Notes: generated by a model not told the origin, from the letters alone. A stretch of 64,000 nt of DNA from Amycolatopsis benzoatilytica AK 16/65 (GCF_000383915.1 NZ_KB912942.1:3331195-3395194); one strand, 5' to 3'; shown: positions 25,194 to 34,438, counted from the stretch's first letter. Made by a program: numbers and translations.

Positions 25194-27370
25194 CCACTCA
25201 CCTCCTCGGGATCCGGCACCACGGTCCTGGTTCGGCCCGGGCGGTCGCCGCCCGGCTCGCCGAGCTGGAGCCGGACGTAGTGCTGATCGAGGGACCGCCG
25301 GAGGCGGACCAGCTCGTCGGTCTCGCCGCGGACGAGGGAATGCGGCCGCCGGTGGCCCTGCTGGCGTACGCGGCCGACGATGTGTCGCGGGCGGCGTTCT
25401 GGCCGTTCGCGGTGTTCAGCCCGGAATGGCAGGCGCTGCGGTACGCGGCCGGCGCCGGCGTGCCGGTGAAGTTCTGCGATCTGCCTGCGGCGCACCAGTT
25501 CGCGATCGACGACGAGCGGACCGCGCCGCGCGCCGACCCGCTCGCCGAGCTCGCCGCGGTCGGCGGATACGACGATCCGGAACGCTGGTGGGACGACTTC
25601 GTGGAATCCCGCCGCGGCGCGGAATCGCCGTTCGAGGTGATCGCCGACGCGATGACCGCGCTGCGCGAGGGCGACCGTCCGGGTGATCTGCACGAGCAGC
25701 GCCGCGAGGCGTACATGCGGAGCGTGCTGCGCCGGACCCGCAAGGAAGGCTACAAGCAGATCGCCGTCGTGTGCGGTGCCTGGCACGTGCCCGCGCTCGC
25801 CGATCCGCTGCCGCCGGCCACCCGCGATCAGGCTGTCCTGAAAGGACTTCCGAAGCGCAAGGTGGCGTGCACCTGGGTGCCGTGGACGCACGGCAGGCTC
25901 GCGTCCGGCACCGGCTACGGCGCGGGCGTGCGCTCCCCGGGCTGGTACCACCACCTGTTCACCACGACCGGCGACGTCACCGGCCGGTGGCTCACCGCGG
26001 TCGCCGGGGTGCTGCGCGAGGAAGACCTTCCGGTGTCCACCGCGCACGTCATCGAAGGCGTGCGGCTGGCGGAGACGCTGGCCGCGCTGCGGGGCCGGTC
26101 GTCGGCAGGACTCGCCGAAGTCGACGCCGCCACCCGGGCCGTGTTGTGCGGCGGCGACGACGTGCAGGCCGACCTGGTCACCCGCCGGCTCGTAGTCGGC
26201 GAACTGCTCGGCGAGGTCCCGGAAAGCGTGCCGCAGGCTCCGTTGGCCGCAGACCTCGTCGCCACCGCACGGAGGCTCCGGCTCAAACGCGAACCGCGGG
26301 CCCGCGAACTCGACCTGGACCTGCGCACGCCGAACGGCCTCGACCGATCCCGGCTGCTGCACCGGCTACAGGTGCTGGGCATCCCGTGGGGCGAGCCGGA
26401 GCGATCGTCGGTCCGGAACAAAGGCACCTTCCGCGAAACCTGGACACTGTGCTGGGAGCCCGGTTTGGAGGTCGACCTCGTCGCGGCGGCCGTGCACGGA
26501 ACCACCGTGCCCAGCGCGGCGGCGGCCGTAGTGCGGGAGGCGGTCGCCGACGCTCCGTCGCTCGGCGACATCACCGCGGCGGTGGAGAGCTGCCTGCTGG
26601 CCGATCTCGGCGACGCGCTGCCGGAAACCCTTGCCGCGCTGGACACCCGGGCCGCCGCGGACGCCGATGTCGCGCACCTCATGACCGCCCTGCCCCCACT
26701 GGCGCGGGCAACCCGCTACGGCGATGTCCGGGGCACGGACACGGCGCGGCTGCGGGAGGTCGCGGACCGGATCCTGACCCGGGTGTGCGCCGGCCTGCCG
26801 CCCGCCGTGCACGGGCTCGACGAGGACGCCGCCGGTCAGTTCTGCGGCCTGGTCGACACCGTGCACGAGGCCACCGACCTGCTCGGCGAGGCGGCCCGCG
26901 AACGCTGGTTCGCCGCGCTGGCCAAGCTCGCCGAGCGCGCCGGTCTGCCGCCGCTGCTGGCCGGCCGGATCGTGCGCCTGCTGCACGACGCCGACCTGCT
27001 CGGCAGCACCGAAGTCGAGGTCCGGCTGGGCCGGATGCTGACTGCGGGCATCGAGCCGAACGCCGGGGCCGGCTACGTCGAAGGCTTCTTCGCCGGCGGT
27101 GCGCTGCTGCTCGTGCACGACGAACGCATGCTCCGGGTCGTCGACACCTGGCTGAGCTCGATCCCGCCCGAGACGTTCACCGAGGTGCTTCCGTTGCTGC
27201 GGCGCACTTTCGGCGCGTTCGCCGGACCGGAGAAACGCGCTGTCGGCGAACGCGCCGCGGCCCTGTCCGGCGGCCGCCCGCCGGACAGGGCCGAAGCCGA
27301 AGAGCTGGACGAAATCCGCGCCGCGAACGCCCTCCCGGTGTTCGCCACCCTCCTGGGAGCCACCCGATGA
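25190..27370 (+). CDS. DUF5682 protein with TIKI/TraB-like motifs
   Basis: 726 residues from ATG 25190 (ATGA overlap). The N-terminal 215 residues contain GIRHHGPGSARAVAARL (residues 7-23), VVLIEGPPEAD (30-40) and VVCGAWHVPALAD (193-205). Two GxxH motifs (GIRH, GAWH) and an acidic strand end (LIEGP) recall the TIKI/TraB/PrgY metallohydrolase superfamily. I infer this by eye; it is not an established assignment. The remaining 500 residues are mainly helical with no known motif. No signal peptide. As the fourth gene of the SWIM-DUF5691-MoxR-DUF5682-VWA operon it may be the effector or the client of the MoxR-VWA pair. Confidence 0.82.
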   Translation: MTTHLLGIRHHGPGSARAVAARLAELEPDVVLIEGPPEADQLVGLAADEGMRPPVALLAYAADDVSRAAFWPFAVFSPEWQALRYAAGAGVPVKFCDLPAAHQFAIDDERTAPRADPLAELAAVGGYDDPERWWDDFVESRRGAESPFEVIADAMTALREGDRPGDLHEQRREAYMRSVLRRTRKEGYKQIAVVCGAWHVPALADPLPPATRDQAVLKGLPKRKVACTWVPWTHGRLASGTGYGAGVRSPGWYHHLFTTTGDVTGRWLTAVAGVLREEDLPVSTAHVIEGVRLAETLAALRGRSSAGLAEVDAATRAVLCGGDDVQADLVTRRLVVGELLGEVPESVPQAPLAADLVATARRLRLKREPRARELDLDLRTPNGLDRSRLLHRLQVLGIPWGEPERSSVRNKGTFRETWTLCWEPGLEVDLVAAAVHGTTVPSAAAAVVREAVADAPSLGDITAAVESCLLADLGDALPETLAALDTRAAADADVAHLMTALPPLARATRYGDVRGTDTARLREVADRILTRVCAGLPPAVHGLDEDAAGQFCGLVDTVHEATDLLGEAARERWFAALAKLAERAGLPPLLAGRIVRLLHDADLLGSTEVEVRLGRMLTAGIEPNAGAGYVEGFFAGGALLLVHDERMLRVVDTWLSSIPPETFTEVLPLLRRTFGAFAGPEKRAVGERAAALSGGRPPDRAEAEELDEIRAANALPVFATLLGATR

Positions 27371-28521
27371 CCGAAAACCCGGAACGCCTCCGCCGCTGGC
27401 GGCTGGTGCTGGGCGGGGATTCCGACGGCACCGGGCACCCTCTGTCCACAGCGGACAGTGGCGTCGACAGTGTGCTGGCCGCGCTGTACGACGAAGGCGC
27501 GAACACCCGCGGCAGCGGCCAGCGCAGCGGCGGGCTGCAGGCGTCCGCGCCGAGAGTCGCCCGCTGGCTCGGCGACATCCGGCGGTACTTCCCCGGCTCG
27601 GTCGTGCAGGTGATGCAACGCGACGCCGTGGACCGGCTCGGGCTCACCCGGATGCTGCTGGAGCCGGAGCTGCTGAGCGCGGTCGAGCCGGATGTCCACC
27701 TGGTCGGGACTCTGCTGTCGCTCAACAACGTCCTGCCCGAGGAGACGAAGGAGACCGCGCGCACCGTCGTCCGCACGGTGGTGCGCGAACTGGAGGAACG
27801 GCTGGCCGAACGCACCCGCGCGGCCGTGCGCGGCGCACTGGACCGCGCGACCCGCACCCACCGCCCGCACGGCGCGGACATCGATTGGGCCCGGACCGTC
27901 CGGCGCAACCTGCGGCACTACTCCCCTGAGCTGAAAACTATCGTCCCGGAACAGTTTTTCGGCTACGGCCGGCGAGAGCACAGCGTCCGGCGAGAGGTCA
28001 TTCTCGCCGTGGACCAGTCCGGCTCGATGGCGGAATCGGTGGTGTACTCCGGTGTCTTCGGCGCCGCGCTGGCCTCGATGCGGGCGTTGAGCACCAAGTT
28101 CGTCGCCTTCGACACCGCGGTCGCCGATCTCTCCGACCACCTGGACGACCCGGTGGACGTCCTGTTCGGCACCCAGCTCGGCGGCGGAACCGACATCAAC
28201 CGGGCGCTGGCGTACTGCCAGGGCTTGGTCGAACGGCCGGAGCAGACGCTGCTGGTGCTGATCAGCGACCTGTACGAAGGCGGGGTGCGCGACGAGCTGC
28301 TGCGCCGGGTGGCAGACCTGGTCGCGTCGGGGGTGCAGGTGGTGACGCTGCTGGCGCTGTCCGATTCGGGGGCGCCGTTCTACGACCGCGAGAACGCGGC
28401 CGCGCTGAGCGAACTGGGGGTGCCGGCGTTCGCCTGCACGCCGGACCTGTTCCCGGACCTGATGGCCGCGGCGTTGAAGAGGGAGGATTTGAGCCGCTGG
28501 GCCGCGGCTGCTGCGGAGTGA
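27367..28521 (+). CDS. VWA-domain protein, MoxR partner
   Basis: 384 residues from ATG 27367 (ATGA overlap). The N-terminal 200 residues are helical (VGTLLSLNNVLPEETKETAR, VVRELEERLAER...). The C-terminal von Willebrand A domain carries a full MIDAS site: VILAVDQSGSMAESV (DxSxS, residues 215-219), T in QLGGGTDINRAL, and D in LVLISDLYEGG. VWA proteins of this layout bind the paired MoxR ATPase and select clients, as ViaA does for RavA. It closes the five-gene unit; the next gene starts 116 bases later. Confidence 0.92.
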   Translation: MTENPERLRRWRLVLGGDSDGTGHPLSTADSGVDSVLAALYDEGANTRGSGQRSGGLQASAPRVARWLGDIRRYFPGSVVQVMQRDAVDRLGLTRMLLEPELLSAVEPDVHLVGTLLSLNNVLPEETKETARTVVRTVVRELEERLAERTRAAVRGALDRATRTHRPHGADIDWARTVRRNLRHYSPELKTIVPEQFFGYGRREHSVRREVILAVDQSGSMAESVVYSGVFGAALASMRALSTKFVAFDTAVADLSDHLDDPVDVLFGTQLGGGTDINRALAYCQGLVERPEQTLLVLISDLYEGGVRDELLRRVADLVASGVQVVTLLALSDSGAPFYDRENAAALSELGVPAFACTPDLFPDLMAAALKREDLSRWAAAAAE

Positions 28522-28637
28522 CGGGCGATCGCGCGCGGCTCAAGGCCCGGCGGGACTATTCGCGGGTCCGCCGATGTTCACCATGACGCAGGCGCGGTGC
28601 GGAATCCGCGCCCCGATCCCGGAGAGGACGGAAAGGC

Positions 28638-28760
28638 ATGAAGGTGCGCACGTCCGTTCGTTCCCTGGCCCGGCAGCCCGGCGCCCAGGTGATCCGCCGG
28701 CACGGGAAGGTGCTGGTGATCAACCAGGCGAACCCGCGGGGCAAAGCCCGGCAGGGCTGA
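28638..28760 (+). CDS. rpmJ: ribosomal protein bL36, cysteine-free paralogue
   Basis: 40 residues from ATG 28638, preceded by GGAAAGG. The sequence [18 protein letters not shown] then [20 protein letters not shown] is L36, but the four zinc ligands of the standard form (C..C...C...H) are absent: ARQPGAQV replaces the CxxC segment and INQANP replaces ICENP. This is the C-minus type, used under zinc limitation so that ribosomes release zinc demand. Many such copies are repressed by Zur, but no clear Zur palindrome is visible in 28522-28637. The standard zinc copy should be in the main ribosomal operon elsewhere. Confidence 0.92.
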   Translation: MKVRTSVRSLARQPGAQVIRRHGKVLVINQANPRGKARQG

Positions 28761-28769
28761 CCCGGAAGT

Positions 28770-28797
28770 CCGCCCGAGCCGAACTCGGCCCGGGCGG
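28770..28797 (+). terminator. hairpin after the L36 gene
   Basis: CCGCCCGAGCCGA (28770-28782) pairs with TCGGCCCGGGCGG (28785-28797) with one mismatch and a two-base loop, nine bases after the stop codon. No T-tract. The rest of 28798-29001 shows no gene. Confidence 0.5.
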
Positions 28798-29001
28798 CGC
28801 CAGCGGTCTGCCGAGGTGGCACTCGGCCCCTCGGATGACTCCAGCCGGCCCAGGCCGAACTCGGCGCAGGCCGGGCAACCCAGTCGAGCAACGGTGAAAC
28901 GGTGCCCGGCGGTCCGCTCGGATCGCCGGGCTGTCGTATGTCTGCGGGCAGGTCCGGGCGGCGAGCACCGAAACCTGCCCGAGCCTGCCCGAACAACTAG
29001 G

Positions 29002-30492
29002 CTAACCCGCCCGGACCCCGGCTTCCGCCCGCGCCCGCCGCCGGAAGCGCATCACTCCGTCGTCGAGGCGGCGCAGCCGCAGGTCGGCCGCGTCCAGCAG
29101 GTAGTTCTGCCGCATCAGCCAGGGCCGCCGGTCGCCCTGCCTCGGCAGCACCGACGCGGCTCGCGTCAGATATCCCGATGTCAGCCCCATGATCGGGCGG
29201 CGCTTCGACTCCGGGATCGCCGGCGGAGCCGGTTCGCACGTGTCGTATCCGCGGCGCGTCATGTGGTTCAGCAACCGGCACACGTACTGCGACACCAAGT
29301 CCGACCGCAGCGTCCAGGACGCGTTCACATACCCCACGCACCACGCCAGATTCGGCACCCCGGCCAGCATCATTCCCTTGTACACCAGCTGTTCCGCTGG
29401 AGTCACCGGGCGACCGTCCACGCTCAGGGCGATGCCGCCGAACGCGGTCACCCGCAGGCCGGTCGCGGTGACGATCACGTCGGCCGGCAGCGAGCGGCCG
29501 GACGCCAGTTGCACCCCGTCGGCGGTGAAGCGGGCGATCTGGTCGGTGACGATGTCCGCTTTGCCGCTGCGGAAGGCGGCGAACAGGTCGGCGCCTGGAG
29601 TCAGGCACAGCCGTTGGTCCCATGGCCGGTACTTCGGCACGAAATGAGGATCGACCGGGATCGACGGCGGCAGTTGCTTCGCGACTCCGCCGCGCAGGGC
29701 GGCCGCGGCACGTTCGGGCTGACGGCGGGCGAACTGGTAGAGCGCGGTCGTCAGCAGAATGTTCTTGCCTCGCACCAGGCGATACGTCACCTCGGCGGGC
29801 AGCACGCCCGCCAATCGGTCGGCGAGCTTGTCGGTCCAGGGGCGGGCCAGGACGTAACTCGGCGACCGTTGCAGCATCGTCACCGACGATGCTTGCTCGG
29901 CCAGCGCGGGCACCAGGGTGACCGCGGTGGCGCCGCTGCCGATGACGACGGCTCGCTTGCCCGTGCAGTCCAGGTCGTCCGGCCAGAATTGCGGGTGGAC
30001 GATCTCGCCGCGGAAGTCCTCGCGGCCCGGGAAGTCGACGACGTGCCCGCTTTCGTAGCTGTAGTAACCGCTGCACAGATACAGGAACGAGCAGGTGAAC
30101 TGGACCGGCTCGCCGTCGTGCTCCGCCGAAACGGTCCACTGCGCGTCGGCGGAGGACCATTCGGCCCGCACCACGCGATGACCGAACCGGATGTGCGCGA
30201 ACACCCCGTGCTCCTCCGCGGTTTCGCGGAGGTACTGCAGGATCTCCGGGCCGGACGCGATCGCGTCCGGCTTGCGCCACGGGCGGAACGGGTAGCCGAG
30301 GGTGAACATGTCCGAGTCGGACCGCACGCCGGGGTACCGGAACAGGTCCCAGGTGCCGCCGATCGAGTCCCGGGCTTCGAGGATCGCGTACGTGCGCCCG
30401 GGCGACTGCTGCCGCAGCCGGCAGGCCGCCCCGATGCCGGACAGCCCGGCTCCGACGATCAGTACGTCAACGTGCGGCACATTCGCCTCCAC
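29002..30492 (-). CDS. flavin-containing monooxygenase (Baeyer-Villiger type)
   Basis: 496 residues from GTG 30492, with GGCGGA upstream. FAD site VDVLIVGAGLSGIGAACRL, the class B signature FRGEIVHPQFWP (FxGxxxHxxxW) and NADPH site AVVIGSGATAVTLVPAL are all present, as are GGTWDLFRYPGVRSDSDMFT and the C-terminal CVGYVNASWTLRSDLVSQY. It would insert oxygen next to a ketone or oxygenate a heteroatom, using NADPH and O2, in the cytoplasm. Close relatives act on steroids, long-chain or cyclic ketones; the substrate is unknown. It follows the PL8 lyase gene on the same strand after 73 bases but has its own ribosome site; a functional link is doubtful. Confidence 0.9.
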   Translation of the reverse strand: MEANVPHVDVLIVGAGLSGIGAACRLRQQSPGRTYAILEARDSIGGTWDLFRYPGVRSDSDMFTLGYPFRPWRKPDAIASGPEILQYLRETAEEHGVFAHIRFGHRVVRAEWSSADAQWTVSAEHDGEPVQFTCSFLYLCSGYYSYESGHVVDFPGREDFRGEIVHPQFWPDDLDCTGKRAVVIGSGATAVTLVPALAEQASSVTMLQRSPSYVLARPWTDKLADRLAGVLPAEVTYRLVRGKNILLTTALYQFARRQPERAAAALRGGVAKQLPPSIPVDPHFVPKYRPWDQRLCLTPGADLFAAFRSGKADIVTDQIARFTADGVQLASGRSLPADVIVTATGLRVTAFGGIALSVDGRPVTPAEQLVYKGMMLAGVPNLAWCVGYVNASWTLRSDLVSQYVCRLLNHMTRRGYDTCEPAPPAIPESKRRPIMGLTSGYLTRAASVLPRQGDRRPWLMRQNYLLDAADLRLRRLDDGVMRFRRRARAEAGVRAG

Positions 30493-30565
30493 CGTTCCGC
30501 CGGCGCGAGTGGGGCCCCGCCGGGCCGGGTCGGGAATCACCGGCCCAGCGGGGAGGACCGTACTC

Positions 30566-32911
30566 TCATCCCCAGGGGATGATCTTCGTGGCGCCGCAGG
30601 ACCCGCTGAGCGGTACGTCCACCGTGCGCCGGCGCACTGTCACGCGGACGCTGTCCTGCAGCTGCGTCGGGTCCGAAACGGCGAGCTGCCAGCCCTTGCC
30701 GGTCCGTCCGACCGCCACCGAAGCCGGTCCTGAGACAGTTACGTCGTCCACCGTACCCGCAGTGTAGAAATTCGCCAGCAGCGTGTTGTCCCACAGTCGC
30801 AGCGCCTGCACCTCGGCGGTGTTCGCCCGGACACGCCAGGCGAGCGCCGAGGCGACCGTGCTGACCACCGAAGCCCCGGGCAGCACCGCGTACGCGTACT
30901 TCGCGTCCGTCGGATTGGCACCGTGTTCGATCACCAGCTTCTGGTACCGCCGGGTGTTCGGCGTGGTGGTGCCCTTCGTGTTGGCACCGGTGTCGATGTC
31001 GCGCCAGGCGCCGACGCGGTCCTCGCGCAGCGCGGTGACCTCGGAGTTGTCCAGCAGGACGTACCCGCCGACGTTGTCCAGGTGCAGCCAGCGCGGCCGG
31101 TGCAGTGTGCTCGCCCGGCCCGGCACGGTGCCGACGACGCTGCCGTCGGCCAGCAGCATCCCGCGTCCGTTCTCGCCGAGGTTGCGGTTCTCGATGGCGG
31201 TCCGGACCGCCTGCCCGGACGCATCGGTGATGCCCGCGCCGAGGCACACCACGCCTGCCGGAGTGAAGAACCAGGACTTCTTCGCGGTCAGCGAACCGTC
31301 TTCGGAGGCGAAGTCCATCGCGTACGCGCCGTGCCGGGCGTCCCAGCGCACGCCGCCGACATGCGCTTTCGTCGTCACCGGCGTACCCGACGGCGGTCCG
31401 GACGGGCCGGCCTTGGCCGTGGTGCCGGGCAGCAGCGCCGGGTCGACAGTCGGCCAGTAGGCGTCCGAGTAGTGCCCCTTCGCGTTCGGCAGGAAGACGT
31501 ACAGCACCCCGTCGCCGACGTGCCAGCCGTGCAGGTTCATCCCGTTGATCGCCTCGTACCGCGAGATCCGCGCGGAGCCGACGCCGAGGGAGGCGGACCA
31601 GCCCTCGGTGACGTGCACCATCCGGTCCTGCTGGCCGAAGATCCGGTGCGCGGCGACGATCGGGGTCGGCCGGACGCGCCGCGCGAGCATCTCCTGCGCC
31701 AGCTCGATGCCGGGCGTCGCGACCAGGTCCGGCCCCGGCGCGAACCGTTCCGGATCGGGGATCTCCAGGAACGGCGCGTAGCTGCCTTCCTTGATCCACT
31801 TCGCGGCCAGCCCGGACAGCTCGGCCTGCACCGTCCCGGTCGCCGAGCGCGCGAGAACCAGCGTCGCGACGGTCAGCTGGTGGCCGATGTCGTGCCCGGT
31901 CTCGCCCTGTCGCGAGAGCATCCGCCCGCGCACCGGCTCCATCAGCGCGCCCGCGTACACGAAGGGCGCGTACGTGTCGCCGACCAGCGCGTAGATCTTC
32001 TGCTTGAGGTCGTCCGGCAGCGCGTACTCGGTGCCTTCGGTGACGTGGACGGTGCCGGCCAGCGCGGTCAGCAGCACGATGCCGTAGTGCCCGGGGTACG
32101 GGATGGTGTCGTGCTGGATGAACGAACCGTCGACGTGGAAGCCGTCGCCGGCGGCGCGGTCCAGCTTCGCCAGGACGCTCGCCGCACCGCCGCCGGCGAC
32201 GTCGGTGATCGCGTCGAGGCCGGTGCGGATCCAGGCGGGGTCGCCGATCAGCGCGCCGGCCACGATGGAGATCAGCGCCTTGTCCGCGCGGTTCGCGCCG
32301 GTCTCGACGACCTTCGGGTTGTTCGCGCGCAGGTTCGGGTTGCCGACGAACCGCTTGATCGGGCTGACGTATCGCGCCAGCTCGTCCGCGGTCAGCTGGT
32401 CGGCGACGGTGACCAGGGTGTGCAGCAGGTAGTACGGCACGCCGATCTCGTAGGTGTACCAGTTGCCGATCTCGCCGACCTGCGGGTTGTACTGGCTGGT
32501 GTAGATCAGCTCCAGCGCTTTCTTGATGCTGTCCAGCACCTGGGGGTCGCCGCACAGGGTGGCGCCGGGAGTCCCCCAGTCCACCGCGATGGCGCGCAGC
32601 CGGGCGTACATCGACGTGGTGTAGTCGCTGCCCGGGCCGAGCGGCAGATCGGTCCACAGCGGACCATTGCCGGCCACCGACATGCTGTCGTAGTAGGACT
32701 TCGCGACCCGGCCGAGGTTCTTCAACGCGGCAGCCCGCTCCGGCGACGGCCGGTTGATGCCGGTCTGCAGCTCGCGGTAGCCCGCGACGATCGCCTTGAG
32801 CGGATCCGGCGAGGCAGAAGCGGCGAAAGCCGGACGCGCGGTCGCGACGAGCGCGGCCGACGCGGCGGCGAGGGCACCGCCACGCAGTGCGGTTCTGCGG
32901 TTCACGGGCAT
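30566..32911 (-). CDS. secreted polysaccharide lyase family 8 (hyaluronate/chondroitin/xanthan lyase-like)
   Basis: 781 residues from ATG 32911, with GGGAGG at about -12. A Tat signal (NRRTALRGGALAAASAALVA...AFA) leads to an (alpha/alpha) toroid: GNWYTYEIGVPYYLL (aromatic patch), FHVDGSFIQHDTIPYPGHYG (catalytic His and Tyr) and MLSRQGETGHDIGH (Arg), followed by the beta-sandwich part with ARISRYEAINGMNLHGWHVG and AYWPTVDPALLPGTT. PL8 enzymes cleave uronic-acid-containing glycans by beta-elimination. The neighbouring hexuronate operon fits uptake and use of the released uronates, though the exact polymer cannot be told. Upstream lies a terminator for that operon, so it probably has its own promoter. 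Confidence 0.9.
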   Translation of the reverse strand: MPVNRRTALRGGALAAASAALVATARPAFAASASPDPLKAIVAGYRELQTGINRPSPERAAALKNLGRVAKSYYDSMSVAGNGPLWTDLPLGPGSDYTTSMYARLRAIAVDWGTPGATLCGDPQVLDSIKKALELIYTSQYNPQVGEIGNWYTYEIGVPYYLLHTLVTVADQLTADELARYVSPIKRFVGNPNLRANNPKVVETGANRADKALISIVAGALIGDPAWIRTGLDAITDVAGGGAASVLAKLDRAAGDGFHVDGSFIQHDTIPYPGHYGIVLLTALAGTVHVTEGTEYALPDDLKQKIYALVGDTYAPFVYAGALMEPVRGRMLSRQGETGHDIGHQLTVATLVLARSATGTVQAELSGLAAKWIKEGSYAPFLEIPDPERFAPGPDLVATPGIELAQEMLARRVRPTPIVAAHRIFGQQDRMVHVTEGWSASLGVGSARISRYEAINGMNLHGWHVGDGVLYVFLPNAKGHYSDAYWPTVDPALLPGTTAKAGPSGPPSGTPVTTKAHVGGVRWDARHGAYAMDFASEDGSLTAKKSWFFTPAGVVCLGAGITDASGQAVRTAIENRNLGENGRGMLLADGSVVGTVPGRASTLHRPRWLHLDNVGGYVLLDNSEVTALREDRVGAWRDIDTGANTKGTTTPNTRRYQKLVIEHGANPTDAKYAYAVLPGASVVSTVASALAWRVRANTAEVQALRLWDNTLLANFYTAGTVDDVTVSGPASVAVGRTGKGWQLAVSDPTQLQDSVRVTVRRRTVDVPLSGSCGATKIIPWG

Positions 32912-32935
32912 GACGGTGCCTCCCAGGGGTTGGTT

Positions 32936-32975
32936 GCGAGTGGCTGGGCCGGCAAGAACCGGCTCAGCCACTCGC
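32936..32975 (-). terminator. 17-bp hairpin terminator of the hexuronate operon
   Basis: GCGAGTGGCTGGGCCGG (32936-32952) pairs with CCGGCTCAGCCACTCGC (32959-32975) with one mismatch and a six-base loop. It starts 11 bases after the stop of the minus-strand dehydrogenase gene, separating that operon from the PL8 gene. Confidence 0.7.
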
Positions 32976-32986
32976 CAGAGGGTTGT

Positions 32987-34438
32987 TCAGCGAGCCCCGT
33001 CGACGCGGCGGGGAAGAGACCACGGGTTCGCTTCGCGCAGGGCTTCCGGCAGCAACGCGTCCGGGAAGCTCTGCCACGCCACCGGGCGCAGGAAGCGCTC
33101 GATGGCGGCGGTGCCGACCGAGGTGGTGGTCGGCGCGGTGGTCGCCGGGTACGGGCCGCCGTGCTGCTGCGCCCAGCTGACCGTGACGCCGGTCGGCCAG
33201 TCGTTCCACAGCAGCCGTCCGGCCAGCCGGGTCAGCGAGGGCAGCAACGGACGCACGAACTCCGCGTCGCTCTCCTCCCCCTGCACCGTCGCGGTGAGAC
33301 CCGGTTCGAGGCTGTCCAGCACCTCGATCAGCTCGGACTGGTCGGAGTAGGTGACGATCAGCGACGCCGGGCCGAAGTGCTCCTCGCGCACGGCTTCGCC
33401 GCCGGCCAGGAACTCCTTCGCGGTGGTCGCCAGCAACGACGGCGTGAACGCGTCACCGTTCTGCTCGCCGGCCACCAGCGACTCGACGCCTGGTGCCGCA
33501 CGCAGGTCCGCGAGTTTCTGTGCGAACCCGGCCGCGATGCGGTCGTTCAGCATCTCCTGCTGCGCGACGTCGCCGACCGCCGCGCGCAGCGTGTCCTCGA
33601 GGCCGTGGCCCTCCGGCAGGAACAGCAGGCCCGGCTTGGTGCAGAACTGACCGGCCCCGAGGCTGAACGATCCGGCGTAGCCCTTCGCCACGTCCTCGCC
33701 GCGCGCGGCCAGCGCGCCTGGCGTCACGACCACCGGGTTTACGCTGCCCAGCTCGCCGTAGAACGGGATCGGCGTCGGCCGCGAGACCGCGATGTCGAAC
33801 AGCGCGCGCCCGCCCGGCACGGAACCGGTGAACGCGGCCGCCGCGATCCGGGGGTCCTTGAGCGCGGTGACGCCCTGCTCGAAGCCGTGGATGACGGCGA
33901 ACGCACCTTCCGGCGCACCGGCCGCCACGAGCGCCTGCGCGACGATCTCACCGGTACGGGTGGACAGCTCCTCGTGGCCGGGGTGCGCCTTCAGCACCAC
34001 CGGGCAGCCGGACGCGAGCGCGGACGCGGTGTCGCCGCCCGCGACGCTGAACGCGAACGGGAAGTTGCTCGCCGCGAAGACGAGCACCGGGCCGATCGGC
34101 ACCAGCACGCGGCGCAGGTCCGGCCGGGCGCCCATCGGCCAGGCCGGGTCGGCGTGGTCGACGGTCGCGCCGAGGAACTCGCCGTCCCGCAGCACCTCGC
34201 CGAACAGCCGCAGCTGGAACGTGGTGCGGGCCAGTTCGCCCTTCAGCCGCGGGGCGGCCGGCAGGTGAGTTTCCTGGTGCGCCAAGGCGATCAGTTCTTC
34301 GGCGGCGGCGTCGAGCGCGTCCGCGGCGGCGGCCAGCCAGCTCGCGCGCTCGGCCGGGGTGCTCTCCGCGAACGGCCGGGCGGCCGCCGCCGCGGCAGCC
34401 AGCACCCGGTCCAGTTCCGGAGCAGAGGTTTCGCTCAT
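32987..34438 (-). CDS. 2,5-dioxovalerate (alpha-ketoglutarate semialdehyde) dehydrogenase
   Basis: 483 residues from ATG 34438. Aldehyde dehydrogenase fold: PIGPVLVFAASNFPFAFSVA, AFTGSVPGGRALFDIA, the general base in FYGELGSVNPVVVTPG (Glu) and the nucleophile in SLGAGQFCTKPGLLFLP (Cys). These phrases match the NADP-dependent type III ketoglutarate semialdehyde dehydrogenases used in aldarate and pentose oxidation. It oxidises the product of the keto-deoxyglucarate dehydratase encoded in the same operon to 2-oxoglutarate, feeding the TCA cycle. It is the last gene before a strong terminator; 21 bases separate it from the upstream unknown gene. Confidence 0.9.
   Translation of the reverse strand: MSETSAPELDRVLAAAAAAARPFAESTPAERASWLAAAADALDAAAEELIALAHQETHLPAAPRLKGELARTTFQLRLFGEVLRDGEFLGATVDHADPAWPMGARPDLRRVLVPIGPVLVFAASNFPFAFSVAGGDTASALASGCPVVLKAHPGHEELSTRTGEIVAQALVAAGAPEGAFAVIHGFEQGVTALKDPRIAAAAFTGSVPGGRALFDIAVSRPTPIPFYGELGSVNPVVVTPGALAARGEDVAKGYAGSFSLGAGQFCTKPGLLFLPEGHGLEDTLRAAVGDVAQQEMLNDRIAAGFAQKLADLRAAPGVESLVAGEQNGDAFTPSLLATTAKEFLAGGEAVREEHFGPASLIVTYSDQSELIEVLDSLEPGLTATVQGEESDAEFVRPLLPSLTRLAGRLLWNDWPTGVTVSWAQQHGGPYPATTAPTTTSVGTAAIERFLRPVAWQSFPDALLPEALREANPWSLPRRVDGAR

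Noticed and set aside
28522..28637. Zur box before the L36 paralogue
   Set aside because: No TGAAAATnATTTTCA-like palindrome could be found by eye.
29002..32911. The flavin monooxygenase as part of the polysaccharide utilisation genes
   Set aside because: It has its own ribosome site, and Baeyer-Villiger chemistry has no clear place in uronate glycan breakdown; proximity alone is weak.
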